Shown here: in pieces, positions 36,641-45,226 of the stretch | Numbering within the stretch: position 1 is the first letter of the stretch | Layout: the number at the start of each line of letters is the position of its first letter | Origin: Candidatus Binataceae bacterium | GTDB taxonomy: Bacteria > Desulfobacterota > Binatia > Binatales > Binataceae | NCBI GenBank assembly: GCA_035508495.1 | Contig: DATJMX010000024.1 | Coordinates: forward strand, 30,936-94,935 | Reading direction: 5' to 3' | DNA length: 64,000 nucleotides | Program-made: the position numbers and the translations under genes | The notes under the pieces: model-generated | The model's database searches: none | The model's input: only the letters and a program-made list of their open reading frames with translations | What the model was told of the DNA's origin: nothing

Positions 36641-37144
36641 ATGAGAAGCGATCGACTCGAAGTCGAAGAGATTCACGAAGCCACCGCACGGCTGTGGGAA
36701 GCGATGTTCGAGGCCAGCCTCGAATATCTCGAAGAGGAGTGCGAGTGCACTGACAGCCGGTTCCTGACTGGCAGTATCCAGATAAACGGCGCGTGGGACG
36801 GCGCGATCGTGTTGCGAGCTTCGTTTAACTTTGCCCGCTCCATAGCGCAGTTGATGCTCGGTCTCGATGACGCGGGCGACGAAGAGATCTGCGATGCGAT
36901 GGGCGAACTGACTAATCTCACCTCGGGCGCGATCCAGACCCTTCTGCCCGAGCCGTCCGAGCTCACACCCCCGTCGGTAATCGAGGGATGTGACTACAAA
37001 CTGGTCTTTCCCGGACTCGAATTGATTAATTCGATTCATTGCCGATTTCGCGAAGAGCCATTGTCGATACTGATTTTCGAAGCGCGCAGCGGCGATGCCA
37101 AGATTCAACATGAAGTTGTGGTCGATGGCGTAGCGCCGCGTTAA
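36641..37144 (+). CDS. CheX/CheC-like chemotaxis phosphatase domain protein
   Basis: 167 residues. The helix DAMGELTNLTSGAIQTLLP carries the ExxN pair (Glu and Asn) used by CheX/CheC phosphatases to hydrolyse CheY phosphate. Only one such helix is seen, as in CheX. In this cluster it probably sets the lifetime of phosphorylated CheY or of the receiver at 37178. AAGGAAGG lies upstream of the ATG at 36641. Confidence 0.8.
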   Translation: MRSDRLEVEEIHEATARLWEAMFEASLEYLEEECECTDSRFLTGSIQINGAWDGAIVLRASFNFARSIAQLMLGLDDAGDEEICDAMGELTNLTSGAIQTLLPEPSELTPPSVIEGCDYKLVFPGLELINSIHCRFREEPLSILIFEARSGDAKIQHEVVVDGVAPR

Positions 37145-37177
37145 AGATCACTCGAGAGCATTGAAGGAGAACCGTTC

Positions 37178-37918
37178 GTGAAGCCTTTGAATGTACTAGT
37201 AGTGGACGACTCGCGATCGAGCCGTCTGATGATCAAGAACTCGTTGAAGGACATGGAAGTGGTCTTTGGCAAGGTCGACGAAGCCGACAACGGTGAAAAC
37301 GCGGTCGCCAAGTTCAAACAGGCCAAGTATGACCTGGTGTTGATGGACATCCACATGCCCAAGATGGACGGCTACCAGGCGACGCAGGCGATTCGGCTCT
37401 GGGAGAGCAAGATGGGTCATGCCCGCACGCCGATTATAGCCCTCACCGCGATGGATGCTTCGCAGGCGGCCGTGAAAACCAAGGAGGCGGGGTTTTCCGC
37501 GTGCTGCAGCAAGCCGGTCAAGCGCGCGACTCTCGAACAAGCGATCAAGAAGGCATCGTCGTGCGGTCCGATGGACGGGGACGGGTTTGAGGTTATCAAG
37601 GAATCCGGCGGGTTGATGGGCCGTCTTTTTGGCAAAGGCGACGCGGGTATGGAGCAGGATAGCCTGAAGGATCTTCGCTCGACGTTCCTCGTCGAGAAGC
37701 AGCGCGAGGCCAAAGACGCGATGGCGGCGCTGGACAACGGCGATATGCAGGTTGTGAACTTAATTGCATATCGCCTCAAGGGCGAGGGCGCGAACTACGG
37801 TTTCAGCAAGGTCAGCGACTATGGCGCGGAGCTGGCTAATGCAGCGGAGAGTCTCGACATCAAGACCGCCCGCAAAGTAACGCAGAAACTTCAGGAATAT
37901 CTGACAGCGCAACAGTAG
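37178..37918 (+). CDS. Response regulator with degenerate C-terminal Hpt-like domain
   Basis: 246 residues. Receiver 1-125: Asp10-Asp11, acceptor Asp57 (LVLMDIHMPKMDG), switch Thr in IALTAMD and Lys112 (CCSKPV), all intact. The C-terminal 80 residues form a helical bundle with LIAYRLKGEGANYGFSKV, the pattern of an Hpt domain (xHxLKGxxxNxG), but the phospho-His position is Tyr198 (TAT at 37769; CAT would be His). So the receiver is probably active and the Hpt part is a binding module. GAAGGAGA sits before the GTG start. Last gene of the operon. Confidence 0.85.
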   Translation: MKPLNVLVVDDSRSSRLMIKNSLKDMEVVFGKVDEADNGENAVAKFKQAKYDLVLMDIHMPKMDGYQATQAIRLWESKMGHARTPIIALTAMDASQAAVKTKEAGFSACCSKPVKRATLEQAIKKASSCGPMDGDGFEVIKESGGLMGRLFGKGDAGMEQDSLKDLRSTFLVEKQREAKDAMAALDNGDMQVVNLIAYRLKGEGANYGFSKVSDYGAELANAAESLDIKTARKVTQKLQEYLTAQQ

Positions 37919-37944
37919 CTATTTATTTCGGAGATTCAAAGTCA

Positions 37945-37978
37945 AAAGCGGCCGCTCGAACAATCGGGCGGCCGCTTT
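37945..37978. terminator. Strong bidirectional terminator
   Basis: AAAGCGGCCGC (37945-37955) and GCGGCCGCTTT (37968-37978) form an 11-bp stem. TTTCTTTTT follows on the plus strand, and AAAAGC gives a U-run on the minus strand. It ends the chemosensory operon and the convergent gene at 37990. Confidence 0.92.
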
Positions 37979-37989
37979 CTTTTTGAAGC

Positions 37990-38361
37990 TTAATAACTTG
38001 TGTGCTCCACCTTGCGTTCAACGCCCGGCGCCAGATGAACATAGTTGCCGGGGTTGGCCTCGAACTCGTCCTTGAAGTTTGGATGACTATCGACGAACTG
38101 TGCAAACTCAGGATGCCCCGACATGAACTGCTGATTGTCCATCAAGCGTGGCTGCCGCGCGAGCCGCGATACCACGTCTGCGTGTGAAGCGGCGAAATCG
38201 TCGAAGGCTTTGAGTTGAGGAATGTTGAGGTCCGCCTTGCCTGCGCTCTCGAAGACAATTTCAGTATTACCGTTCTGGACCACCGAGGTCCCCTGGGCGA
38301 ATGCGGCGCCCGTCATGGCTAGCATCGCCGTACCGACCAACAACCCCGAGATGTATTTCAT
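37990..38361 (-). CDS. Exported protein of unknown function
   Basis: 123 residues. Signal peptide KYISGLLVGTAMLAMTGAAFAQ, cleaved after FAQ. The mature part, about 100 residues, is polar and helical with a repeated pattern (FMSGHPEFAQFVDSHPNFKDEFEANPGNYVHLA) in which HPxF occurs twice. AGGAGA lies 6 bp before the ATG at 38361; an ATG two codons earlier is too close to it. A good sigma-54-like site lies about 175 bp upstream (38535-38548). Confidence 0.75.
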   Translation of the reverse strand: MKYISGLLVGTAMLAMTGAAFAQGTSVVQNGNTEIVFESAGKADLNIPQLKAFDDFAASHADVVSRLARQPRLMDNQQFMSGHPEFAQFVDSHPNFKDEFEANPGNYVHLAPGVERKVEHTSY

Positions 38362-38534
38362 AAGCATTCTCCTGTTGCCGGCATGCGGATTTCGAATGCC
38401 GGAAAAAGAACGGCGGGGCCGCAACCTGAGAGGGGGTTAAACGCAACGCCTGCTGCGTCAGGAGGACAGTAACAAGCTGCGACCCAACCGAAGACCTTCG
38501 TTTGCGACACACGCGGTGTCGACACTGCCTATAG

Positions 38535-38548
38535 GCAAGCCGCGTGCC
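38535..38548 (-). promoter_or_regulatory. Putative sigma-54 promoter
   Basis: On the minus strand GGCACGCGGCTTGC fits the consensus GGCACG-N4-TTGC exactly, with GG-N10-GC spacing. It would start transcription near 38522 and give a leader of about 160 bases to the exported protein gene at 38361. Confidence 0.5.
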
Positions 38549-38665
38549 TAATCGAATCGGCGGCGTGCCGGTTATTTACTTGGATAATCTTTATTAAAGC
38601 GTGGACGCTCTTAATCGACTGGGCTGGCCGCCGCACGGAAGTCTGTAAAAACTACCTTCGTTAGA

Positions 38666-38947
38666 CTATACGATCAGGCTGATAGCGTCGCCGACCAGAC
38701 GAAATGGAAAGAGAATTATAGTGCCGACAGCGTGCAGTGTTGAACCTACGACGCTATCGGGCTCGTCGTTATTGGTGGTTGTCGTGGTAGCCGTCGTGGC
38801 GGGCGGCGGTGCGCTTGAATCCGAATAGTTTGGCGAAGTAGCTACAGTTCGTTGGGTCGTTGTCTCCTCATGGCTTGAACAAGAACTCAAGACGGTAGCG
38901 AACAGAAGGCATAGAACTGTAACTAAAATTCGAAAGCGGTTAAGCAT
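38666..38947 (-). CDS. Small Thr-rich lipoprotein
   Basis: 93 residues. Signal LNRFRILVTVLCLLFATVLSSC with lipid Cys, then a Ser/Thr/Pro-rich low-complexity stretch (SAPPPATTATTTTTNNDE) and a hydrophobic C-terminal helix (VGTIILFPFRLVGDAISLIV). Composition resembles the lipoproteins at 20600-21100 but the sequence differs, and the C-terminal helix suggests a second membrane contact. Start ATG or the TTG two codons upstream. Confidence 0.6.
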   Translation of the reverse strand: MLNRFRILVTVLCLLFATVLSSCSSHEETTTQRTVATSPNYSDSSAPPPATTATTTTTNNDEPDSVVGSTLHAVGTIILFPFRLVGDAISLIV

Positions 38948-39037
38948 GCTCAACTATCTCATCGCCAAATCCGTGTGATGACAGTACATACGTAAATTCA
39001 CGTCCCGGCGTTTCTTCGGCGAAACTACAGCTCAAGG

Positions 39038-39436
39038 TCACTTACCCGAGATGGCGCTGCTCAATGCGATGATCGTCAGATGATTGTTAACTGACTTTAC
39101 GCCCTCGACTGCCGAGGCAATCTGCTGGGCACGTATCGATTGGAAGGCACTCGACACCACTCCGCTCAGTGTCACGATGCCCGAGGCCGTTTCAACCCGA
39201 ATGTCTTCGTATCGGACGACTTTGTCGCTTTTCAGCGCGGCCTCAACGGCATCGGCGATGTCAGCATCGTCCGCAGCTAAATTGGGCGACACGCGAGAGG
39301 CCTGAGCAGAAGTGCTGCTGAGCTTAGCAGACTTGGAGTGCAACTGGACGCTCGACCCTTGTGCGAGGGCAGCACCGCTTAAACTTAAGATTAATGGTGC
39401 AGCGACGATACCCGCCGCGATTGGTTTATAATTCAT
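39038..39436 (-). CDS. Exported BON-domain protein
   Basis: 132 residues. Signal peptide NYKPIAAGIVAAPLILSLSGAALAQ, then one BON domain: DADIADAVEAALKSDKVV, RVETASGIVTLSGVVSSAFQS, and VEGVKSVNNHLTI. BON proteins (OsmY-like) bind phospholipid surfaces and respond to osmotic or envelope stress. Periplasmic. Several small envelope proteins cluster here, suggesting an envelope-stress region. Confidence 0.85.
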   Translation of the reverse strand: MNYKPIAAGIVAAPLILSLSGAALAQGSSVQLHSKSAKLSSTSAQASRVSPNLAADDADIADAVEAALKSDKVVRYEDIRVETASGIVTLSGVVSSAFQSIRAQQIASAVEGVKSVNNHLTIIALSSAISGK

Positions 39437-39604
39437 CGCGTGACCGCAGCAACCGGCTGAACTCCGGGGACCGAGGTAAATTAAGGCCAGCAATTATTGG
39501 ACCTAGAAAAAGCTCAAGAATTCCAAACCCACTCGCTCTCCAAGAAGGCGAGTTGTAACTTTTTTACAATGCTCGGAAATAAGAATGTGCAAACCGCGGA
39601 AAAG

Positions 39605-40327
39605 CTATTTATGCGGGGCGGTCGAATTGTCGCTCATTGGCAGAGATCTCAGCAGTGCCGATGCTTTCGCGGCCAAACTATCCGCGGCGGAATAATCCTG
39701 ATCATCGAAAGACTTTTCGGCGCTCCTTAGCAGTCGCGTCGCCAAGGTCTCACTGCTGAGCTGGTCAGCCGTCAGGTTTTTCTCATCGACCTGCCTGGCT
39801 TCGGCATTGACGTCACGAATCATCTGCTCGGTCTTATTTCGTAACACGCCGTCGGGCGACGCAAGCGCCAGACTCGAAGCCGCGACAGGTGAAGCCGTGG
39901 AGGTTTGAGGAGCAGTTACGGCTGCGTCAGCTGGCTCGGCCAGGGTGACCACCGGAGGATTGGTGGCTTCAGGCGAATCGACAGTGGTTTCGCTCGGCAT
40001 ACTTGATGGCGGTTTTGCAATGGCCAGCGATGGTCGCGCGGTCTTGGCCTTCGAGCGCGCGGTGGCGCGCGATGTGGCGATCGCCATTGGCAATTCTGTC
40101 GAACTGATTGTGGGCATCGCCGCTGCTGTCGCGCTGGCAACCCCCGTGACGCTCTCCTCGGGATTCGCCTGAGCTTCCGGATTTACGAACTGGCTCAGGC
40201 TGTTCATCATTTGTGCGCAGCCGACGATTGTTAGCGAGAAGGCACCGATCGCCGCCATTGTCAGCCCATGGCGCGAGGGTGGTCTTGCTTCAAGCCGTGC
40301 TGCCGGCGATTGGGCGTGGAGATACAT
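39605..40327 (-). CDS. Putative lipoprotein downstream of histidine kinase
   Basis: 240 residues. A basic n-region (ARPPSRHG) is followed by a hydrophobic stretch and lipobox (FSLTIVGC), so probably a lipoprotein. The centre is Ala/Thr/Pro/Ser-rich and disordered; the C-terminal 80 residues are helical (EQMIRDVNAEARQVDEKNL... SAEKSFDDQDYSAADSLAAKA), like a small TPR-type hairpin. The ATG overlaps the 3' end of the kinase gene by 38 bp, so co-translation is likely. Family not recognised; it may be a periplasmic partner of the kinase. Confidence 0.6.
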   Translation of the reverse strand: MYLHAQSPAARLEARPPSRHGLTMAAIGAFSLTIVGCAQMMNSLSQFVNPEAQANPEESVTGVASATAAAMPTISSTELPMAIATSRATARSKAKTARPSLAIAKPPSSMPSETTVDSPEATNPPVVTLAEPADAAVTAPQTSTASPVAASSLALASPDGVLRNKTEQMIRDVNAEARQVDEKNLTADQLSSETLATRLLRSAEKSFDDQDYSAADSLAAKASALLRSLPMSDNSTAPHK

Positions 40328-42098
40328 TTTCAGCCATCGGGAGAGCGATAGTACAGATTGTACCTTGCGCGATTTCGGAGCTGAGGTGGATCTTCCCATG
40401 ATTGAGCTCGATCGCGCGCATCGCGAACGGCAATCCCAGTCCGCTGCCGCCCGGTTTGGTCGTATAGTAGAGATCGAAAATGCGGTCCAACTTGTCCTTC
40501 GGAATTCCAATGCCCTGATCTGCAACCTCGATCTCGACGGTGGCGTCCTTCGGCCGTGTGGCGAGCGTCAACTTCCCGCCGTGCGGCATCGCCTGCACCG
40601 AATTCGTTACCAAGTTCGTCAAAGCTTCCGCGATCATCCCTTTGTCTGCCCGCACCGCGGCAAGTCCCGACGCTAGATTGTACTCAACTTCTATACGTTC
40701 AGTCTTCACGCGCGTTCCAATTTCGGCCAGAAGATCATTGACGCTGAAATCGGTGATTTTAAGATCAGCGGGCCGCGTAAAGCGGAGTATCGCTTCAATT
40801 GCCTGATCGAGGCGCGTTACATCCTGACGAAGTTTATCAATATGTCGAGTCGCGCCCTCGCCATGATCGTCGCGCAAAAGCTCAAGGCGAAGATTCATGC
40901 CGTGCAGCGGGCTGCGTAGCTGATGCGCCATGCCCGAGATCAAGGTGCCCAGACGCGCGAGCCGATTCGATGTATCAAGAGCGGCTTCAAGTTCCATGAC
41001 TTGCTTAAGATCGCGCATTACGAGGAGCAGCCCGGCCGGCTTGGGTCCCTGGCCCATCCTGAAAAATGAAACCAGCATCGAACCGTCGCGCATCTGGACG
41101 GGGACGTCGTGAGCCTCAGTGCCCGTATCGAAAGTAGTTTTGACTAATGCCGCAATTGGATGCCCACGCCCGAGCGCGGTTTCGAGCGCAAGGCCGTCAA
41201 GGTTAGCAGCGCCCGGCGCGAGCTTTTCGCGGGCCATGCGATTGGCGAAAAGCACCATACCTTGCGCGTCCAACAGCATCACGCTGTCCTGGATTGATCG
41301 AACGACATCAAAGAGATGCGCCCGATCGGTATCGAGTCGTGAGCGATCGGAACGCACCTGACGCGAGAGTTCGTTAAATTGTTCGGCCAGCGCACTCAGC
41401 TCATCGCGGCCTTCGACCTCGACCTCGACCGGAGTGCGACCGGCAGCGAGTTGCTCGATTCCGCGGCTCAGCGCTGCGACCTGGAACAAGATTCGATTGG
41501 CGACGAGCGAGATCGCAAGCCAGGCAATCGCAGTGACGGCCACGGCCGTGAGGAGAATCACCAGCAGCAGATGCCGCGCCCGGTCGGCGACCAGCGCGGT
41601 GGTGACACCAATCGAAATGATCGCGGCCGGCTTGTTATCGACGATAACCTCGCGCCGCGACTCATACACGTTACTGCTCACGAGACTTGGTATCGAAGCG
41701 AACAGCCACCATCCCTTGGCGCGCGCCTCGAACTGAGACAGGGGCGGCAGCGCGGGCGCGGGTTTGCCCTCTCCTTCATCGTTCGCGGCGACAATCACCG
41801 TTCCGTCGAGGGCCACGACAGATGCCGATACCACCGAGGGCGCGAAGGCCTGCGTCGAATTGAGCAGGCGCGCGAGCGATTTACTATTCTTGAGCTCTGC
41901 CGGCAGATCGGGTCCGCCCCCCTTCATCAGGGTATCGCGGATCTGCTCGAAGATCTGATCGACGACAAGATCGGTCGAATGCGAGAGATCGTCGATCATC
42001 TGCCCGACTATGTAATCGAGCGAGATCAGGCTCATCGACAAGATTGGGATGAACAGCAGGATCAGAATTAAACAGGCCAGTCTTGCACGTAGCCGCAT
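40290..42098 (-). CDS. Membrane sensor histidine kinase (NtrB-like output)
   Basis: 602 residues. TM1 about 5-27, a periplasmic domain to about 175, TM2 (HLLLVILLTAVAVTAIAWLAI), HAMP about 200-250, a PAS-like domain about 265-370 (SIQDSVMLLDAQGMVLFANR), H box SGMAHQLRSPLHG, and HATPase with N box NLVTNSVQAM, G1 DQGIGIP and G2 GGSGLGLPFA. All kinase motifs intact. It lies 73 bp after the NtrC-type regulator, its probable partner. The stimulus is unknown. Confidence 0.93.
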   Translation of the reverse strand: MRLRARLACLILILLFIPILSMSLISLDYIVGQMIDDLSHSTDLVVDQIFEQIRDTLMKGGGPDLPAELKNSKSLARLLNSTQAFAPSVVSASVVALDGTVIVAANDEGEGKPAPALPPLSQFEARAKGWWLFASIPSLVSSNVYESRREVIVDNKPAAIISIGVTTALVADRARHLLLVILLTAVAVTAIAWLAISLVANRILFQVAALSRGIEQLAAGRTPVEVEVEGRDELSALAEQFNELSRQVRSDRSRLDTDRAHLFDVVRSIQDSVMLLDAQGMVLFANRMAREKLAPGAANLDGLALETALGRGHPIAALVKTTFDTGTEAHDVPVQMRDGSMLVSFFRMGQGPKPAGLLLVMRDLKQVMELEAALDTSNRLARLGTLISGMAHQLRSPLHGMNLRLELLRDDHGEGATRHIDKLRQDVTRLDQAIEAILRFTRPADLKITDFSVNDLLAEIGTRVKTERIEVEYNLASGLAAVRADKGMIAEALTNLVTNSVQAMPHGGKLTLATRPKDATVEIEVADQGIGIPKDKLDRIFDLYYTTKPGGSGLGLPFAMRAIELNHGKIHLSSEIAQGTICTIALPMAENVSPRPIAGSTA

Positions 42099-42171
42099 AT
42101 CTGTGCCGGGCTGTTCGGCGCTGACGAGCTGCGGGCCGCGTCTCGACGGGCCCGTGCCAAGCGCAAATCAG

Positions 42172-43536
42172 TCAGTGCTGCTCCTGACTGAACCGCTCCA
42201 ATTTGTTGTACAGCGTTTTCGCGCTGACGCCAAGAATATCGGCCGCGCGAGTCTTGTTCCCTCCGGTAAACTCGATCGTGCGCGAAATCATTTCTTTCTC
42301 GACTTCATCGAGAGACGCGCCGACTCGAATCCTGACGAACCCGCTGTCCGTCGTGCCGGTGGCGCGGAACTCTTCTGGCAGATCGCGCTTGCGAATCATC
42401 TGGCCGTCGCTGACGATCACCGCGCGCTCGATTACGTTGCGCAGTTGCCGCACGTTACCGGGCCACGGATGCGCGCGCAGAGTGTCGAGGCATTCATCGT
42501 CGATGCCCATGATCTGTTTGTTGTTCTGTGTTGCGTAATGCTGCACGAACATCTGCGCGAGCTGCGGCAGATCTTCGATACGTTCGCGCAATGGAGGAAG
42601 CTGAATCGTGAATACATTGAGGCGATAGTAAAGGTCCTGGCGCAGTTTGCCGTCGCGCACCGCGCCCTCGATGTCGCGATTGGAGGCCGCCAGCACGCGC
42701 ACGTCGATCGGAACTTCGGCCGTGCCGCCCAGACGGCGCAGGCGTTGTTCCTCGATCACCCGCAGCAGCTTGGCCTGCAGCTCAACCTTCATCTCGGTCA
42801 ACTCGTCGAGCAGAAGTGTGCCGGTGTTGGCCAGCTCGAAGCACCCTTCCTTGCGGCGGTCGGCGCCCGTGAATGCTCCGCGCTCGTGGCCGAGGAGCTC
42901 GCTTTCCATCAGGGTATCGGGAATCGCCGCGCAGTTGACTGGCAGATATGGCGCATTGCGCCGCGGTGACAACTCGTGGATCGTCCGCGCGACGAGCTCT
43001 TTGCCGGTCCCGCTCTCGCCCGTGATCACGACCGACGCCGAAGATTGCGCGAGCCGCTCGATCGCAGCGATCACGCGGCGCATCGCGAGCGACTGGCCGA
43101 ATAACGGTCCGAGTTCGCCGACCTGGGCGAGGCGGCGCTTGAGCGCGGAGTTCTCATCGCGCATCGCAAGGTTCTCGGCGATCTGCTTCAGCATCTGGCG
43201 CAGATGCGGCGGATCGACGGGCTTGCGCAGGTAGTCAAGCGCGCCCAGCTTGATAGCCTCGACCGCGTCGGGAATATCGCCCTGCCCGGAGATCATGATG
43301 GTGGGCAACTGGATACCCATCTCGTGGATGTCGCGAATCAGCTCGAGGCCGCTCTTGCGCGGCATTCTCAGGTCGGCGAGGAGGATCTGGGGATGAAAGG
43401 TCTCGAGCAATTCGAGAGCACGAACACCGTCCTCGGCGATCTCCGGACGATAACCCCAGGCCGCCAGCGACTCACGCCATTCCTCGTGAGTGCCGGCGTC
43501 GTCTTCTGCAACTAAAACTCGAATTTCTCCAGCCAT
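42172..43536 (-). CDS. NtrC-family sigma-54-dependent response regulator
   Basis: 454 residues. Receiver 1-120 with acceptor Asp in ILLADLRMPRKSG and Lys in LRKPVDPP; AAA+ domain with Walker A GESGTGKE, sigma-54 contact loop GAFTGA, Walker B GTLLLDEL and arginine-finger region; C-terminal Fis-type HTH (NKTRAADILGVSAKTLYNKLERF). It activates sigma-54 promoters when phosphorylated. Candidate targets with -24/-12 sites in this window are listed among the findings. Transcribed ahead of its histidine kinase. Confidence 0.96.
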   Translation of the reverse strand: MAGEIRVLVAEDDAGTHEEWRESLAAWGYRPEIAEDGVRALELLETFHPQILLADLRMPRKSGLELIRDIHEMGIQLPTIMISGQGDIPDAVEAIKLGALDYLRKPVDPPHLRQMLKQIAENLAMRDENSALKRRLAQVGELGPLFGQSLAMRRVIAAIERLAQSSASVVITGESGTGKELVARTIHELSPRRNAPYLPVNCAAIPDTLMESELLGHERGAFTGADRRKEGCFELANTGTLLLDELTEMKVELQAKLLRVIEEQRLRRLGGTAEVPIDVRVLAASNRDIEGAVRDGKLRQDLYYRLNVFTIQLPPLRERIEDLPQLAQMFVQHYATQNNKQIMGIDDECLDTLRAHPWPGNVRQLRNVIERAVIVSDGQMIRKRDLPEEFRATGTTDSGFVRIRVGASLDEVEKEMISRTIEFTGGNKTRAADILGVSAKTLYNKLERFSQEQH

Positions 43537-43678
43537 CCCTAACCATCACTCGTCGGAATTTCCCGGCAAGCGCCCCGCCGGTTCGAAAGCAATCAAGAGC
43601 CCGAGACGATCCTAGAACTTCAGCCGCTCGAGTCTCAAGATTGCCGGGAGCTCGTCCCGAGCCGCCCTCATTATGAGA

Positions 43679-44137
43679 CTAGCGGCGTGCTGCTACCACC
43701 CGCATGCGCCCGTTGCGCTCGCGCAGATTCAGCCGCGGAGGCACGTTCGCGCCGCGGTGCCCGGTGGCGCCGTCACGCGCCGCCTGCGGTGCGCGCGAGG
43801 TGATGATATTGAAGCGATGGCGCAGGCCTTCGCGCAGGCAGCTTGAATCAATGCCCAGCGCTTCGCAGACATTGGCGAACGACAACCCTTCGGACTCGCC
43901 AGTCCAATAGATCCAGTCGCGAGCCTCGGTGAATTCGTCGTAGCGATCGGTGCCGCGCATCGCGCCGCTGTATTCGAAGTAGCAGCGGATGGCGTCTTCG
44001 AGCACGGCGAGCAGCAGCCGGCGCTGTCCTTCGTCCGAATATCGCCGCGGTCCCGCAACTTCGTTGTACTGAGAAGGAAGTATGCAGTCGCCCTGGAAGA
44101 GGTTTGGCAACGAGTCGTCAACCAGTTGTGCTTTCAT
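43679..44137 (-). CDS. Conserved hypothetical protein with C-terminal Arg-rich tail
   Basis: 152 residues. The core (LLLAVLEDAIRCYFEYSGAMRGTDRYDEFTEARDWIYW... SFANVCEALGIDSSCLREGL) matches a family I know only from soil Proteobacteria-like genomes as uncharacterised; the last part looks like a small helix-turn-helix. The tail (LNLRERNGRMRVVAARR) is basic. GAGG lies 9 bp upstream of the ATG. Nucleic-acid binding is possible, not shown. Confidence 0.75.
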   Translation of the reverse strand: MKAQLVDDSLPNLFQGDCILPSQYNEVAGPRRYSDEGQRRLLLAVLEDAIRCYFEYSGAMRGTDRYDEFTEARDWIYWTGESEGLSFANVCEALGIDSSCLREGLRHRFNIITSRAPQAARDGATGHRGANVPPRLNLRERNGRMRVVAARR

Positions 44138-44455
44138 TCAATTATCCTCGGGGGGTTGAGTTCCGCTGGGTCAGCAAGCAAGAGCAGCGCCAACAAGACC
44201 TTTGCGCGAAATACCAACTTGGTATGCGGCGATTTTAGTAACTTCCTTGCCGTTCGCGGTCGCATCCTTTGGTCTTTGCACGTGAATCCGGAAGAATATT
44301 CTTGACCGTGTAAAGTTTGACCGACGCTCAGATCGCGACGTTTTCCGAATGAGTATTTGACTGCACCCACGTGACGAGACCTGGGCATGTTGATTGCGAA
44401 AGCCCATTACGCAGTCACTGAGTTCGTGACGAGACTCAACACGGAGCTGAGATTT
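44138..44455. other. Intergenic region between divergent genes
   Basis: 318 bp without a supported gene. Contains the palindrome at 44211-44225 and probably the promoters of both flanking genes. An in-frame upstream start for the DUF1328 protein exists at 44387 but the added residues are not family-like. Confidence 0.5.
44211..44225. promoter_or_regulatory. Palindrome ATACCAA-C-TTGGTAT
   Basis: Perfect 7-bp arms around one base in the divergent promoter region. Size and symmetry suit a dimeric regulator site. The regulator is not known. Confidence 0.4.
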
Positions 44456-44617
44456 ATGCTGTACTGGGCATTTGTCTTTTTGATCGTCGCGCTCGTCGCC
44501 GGCGTGATGGGCTTTGGCGGTATCGCGGGCGTCGCGACTGACATGGCGCGCGTCCTCTTCTTCATCTTCCTCGTGCTTTTCGTCATCGGTCTCGCCCTCG
44601 GCTGGCGCGCGGTGTAG
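44456..44617 (+). CDS. DUF1328 (YtjA-like) small membrane protein
   Basis: 53 residues: [25 protein letters not shown], then [19 protein letters not shown]. Length and sequence match the YtjA/UPF0391 family almost entirely, two membrane helices with a short Gly-rich link. GGAG at 44443-44446 sits 9 bp before the ATG. Members are often induced in stationary phase or envelope stress. Precedes the YqjD-like module. Confidence 0.9.
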   Translation: MLYWAFVFLIVALVAGVMGFGGIAGVATDMARVLFFIFLVLFVIGLALGWRAV

Positions 44618-44637
44618 AAGGAGCTTTCCTCCTTGAT

Positions 44638-44673
44638 GCGGGACCGGCGCCGTCATTTTGACGCCGGGCCCGC
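44638..44673 (+). terminator. Terminator-like hairpin after DUF1328 gene
   Basis: GCGGGACCGGCG and CGCCGGGCCCGC form a 12-bp stem with one mismatch and a 12-base loop, 21 bp after the stop. No U-tract. Confidence 0.6.
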
Positions 44674-44897
44674 GTAGATCGCTTACCAAACCGTAGAAGT
44701 CGGCTTTCAGCAGGCTCCATGCCACAGCTTTAATGGAAATTCAGTGAGCAAATTGCTGCATTTTTCTCAGACGCGAGAAAAATTTACCGACTTCGCCGTG
44801 TAATTTTTTCCGATTACCGGCCAGTAAAACGGATAAGGAAAAGTGGATTCGCGAGTGATCGATAGCCCAATTCCGATGTCTGGCTCGCTTTTGTCGC
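44674..44897. other. AT-richer intergenic stretch
   Basis: No gene seen. It holds a hairpin TTTTTCTC/GAGAAAAA at 44761-44782, which could act as a weak terminator or a regulatory site for the following operon. Confidence 0.4.
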
Positions 44898-44913
44898 TGG
44901 CGCATCAATTGCT
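44898..44913 (+). promoter_or_regulatory. Putative sigma-54 promoter of YqjD-like operon
   Basis: TGGCGCATCAATTGCT has GG-N10-GC spacing and the TTGCT -12 box; two mismatches in the -24 half. It lies 87 bp before the first ATG of the operon. Confidence 0.4.
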
Positions 44914-44999
44914 CGTCAAATCAATCATCAAGGCGCTCTGAGACTTCAAGACTCGTCTTGAGCGCCCAGTTTGAACGAACAACTGAGGAGTTAATTCTG

Positions 45000-45215
45000 A
45001 TGTCCATCCAAGATGCAGGTCCTGCCGTTCAGGATGCTTTCGATAAGGGTCGCCGCACGGCGGAGCGCGCCACCGAAACGATCAAAGACTTTGTCGATGA
45101 GCACAAAGGCGATTTCGACATACGGCAGTTTGTCCGCGACGAACCCTGGATCGCCGTTGCCGCGGCATTCGCAGTTGGCTATCTGGCGGCGCGGTTGATG
45201 CGACGCGCCAACTGA
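45000..45215 (+). CDS. ElaB/YqjD-like (DUF883-type) membrane-anchored protein
   Basis: 71 residues: a charged amphipathic helix (DAFDKGRRTAERATETIKDFVDEHKGDFD), then RDEPWIAVAAAFAVGYLAARLM, a C-terminal membrane helix. This layout is that of YqjD/ElaB, inner-membrane proteins that bind ribosomes or respond to stress in stationary phase. GAGGAG lies 9 bp before the ATG. First of four overlapping or adjacent genes. Confidence 0.85.
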   Translation: MSIQDAGPAVQDAFDKGRRTAERATETIKDFVDEHKGDFDIRQFVRDEPWIAVAAAFAVGYLAARLMRRAN

Positions 45216-45226
45216 GTATTTGTGCG

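Noticed and set aside
42049..42969. 306-codon plus-strand frame over the NtrC-type regulator
   Set aside because: Antisense to conserved receiver and AAA+ motifs.
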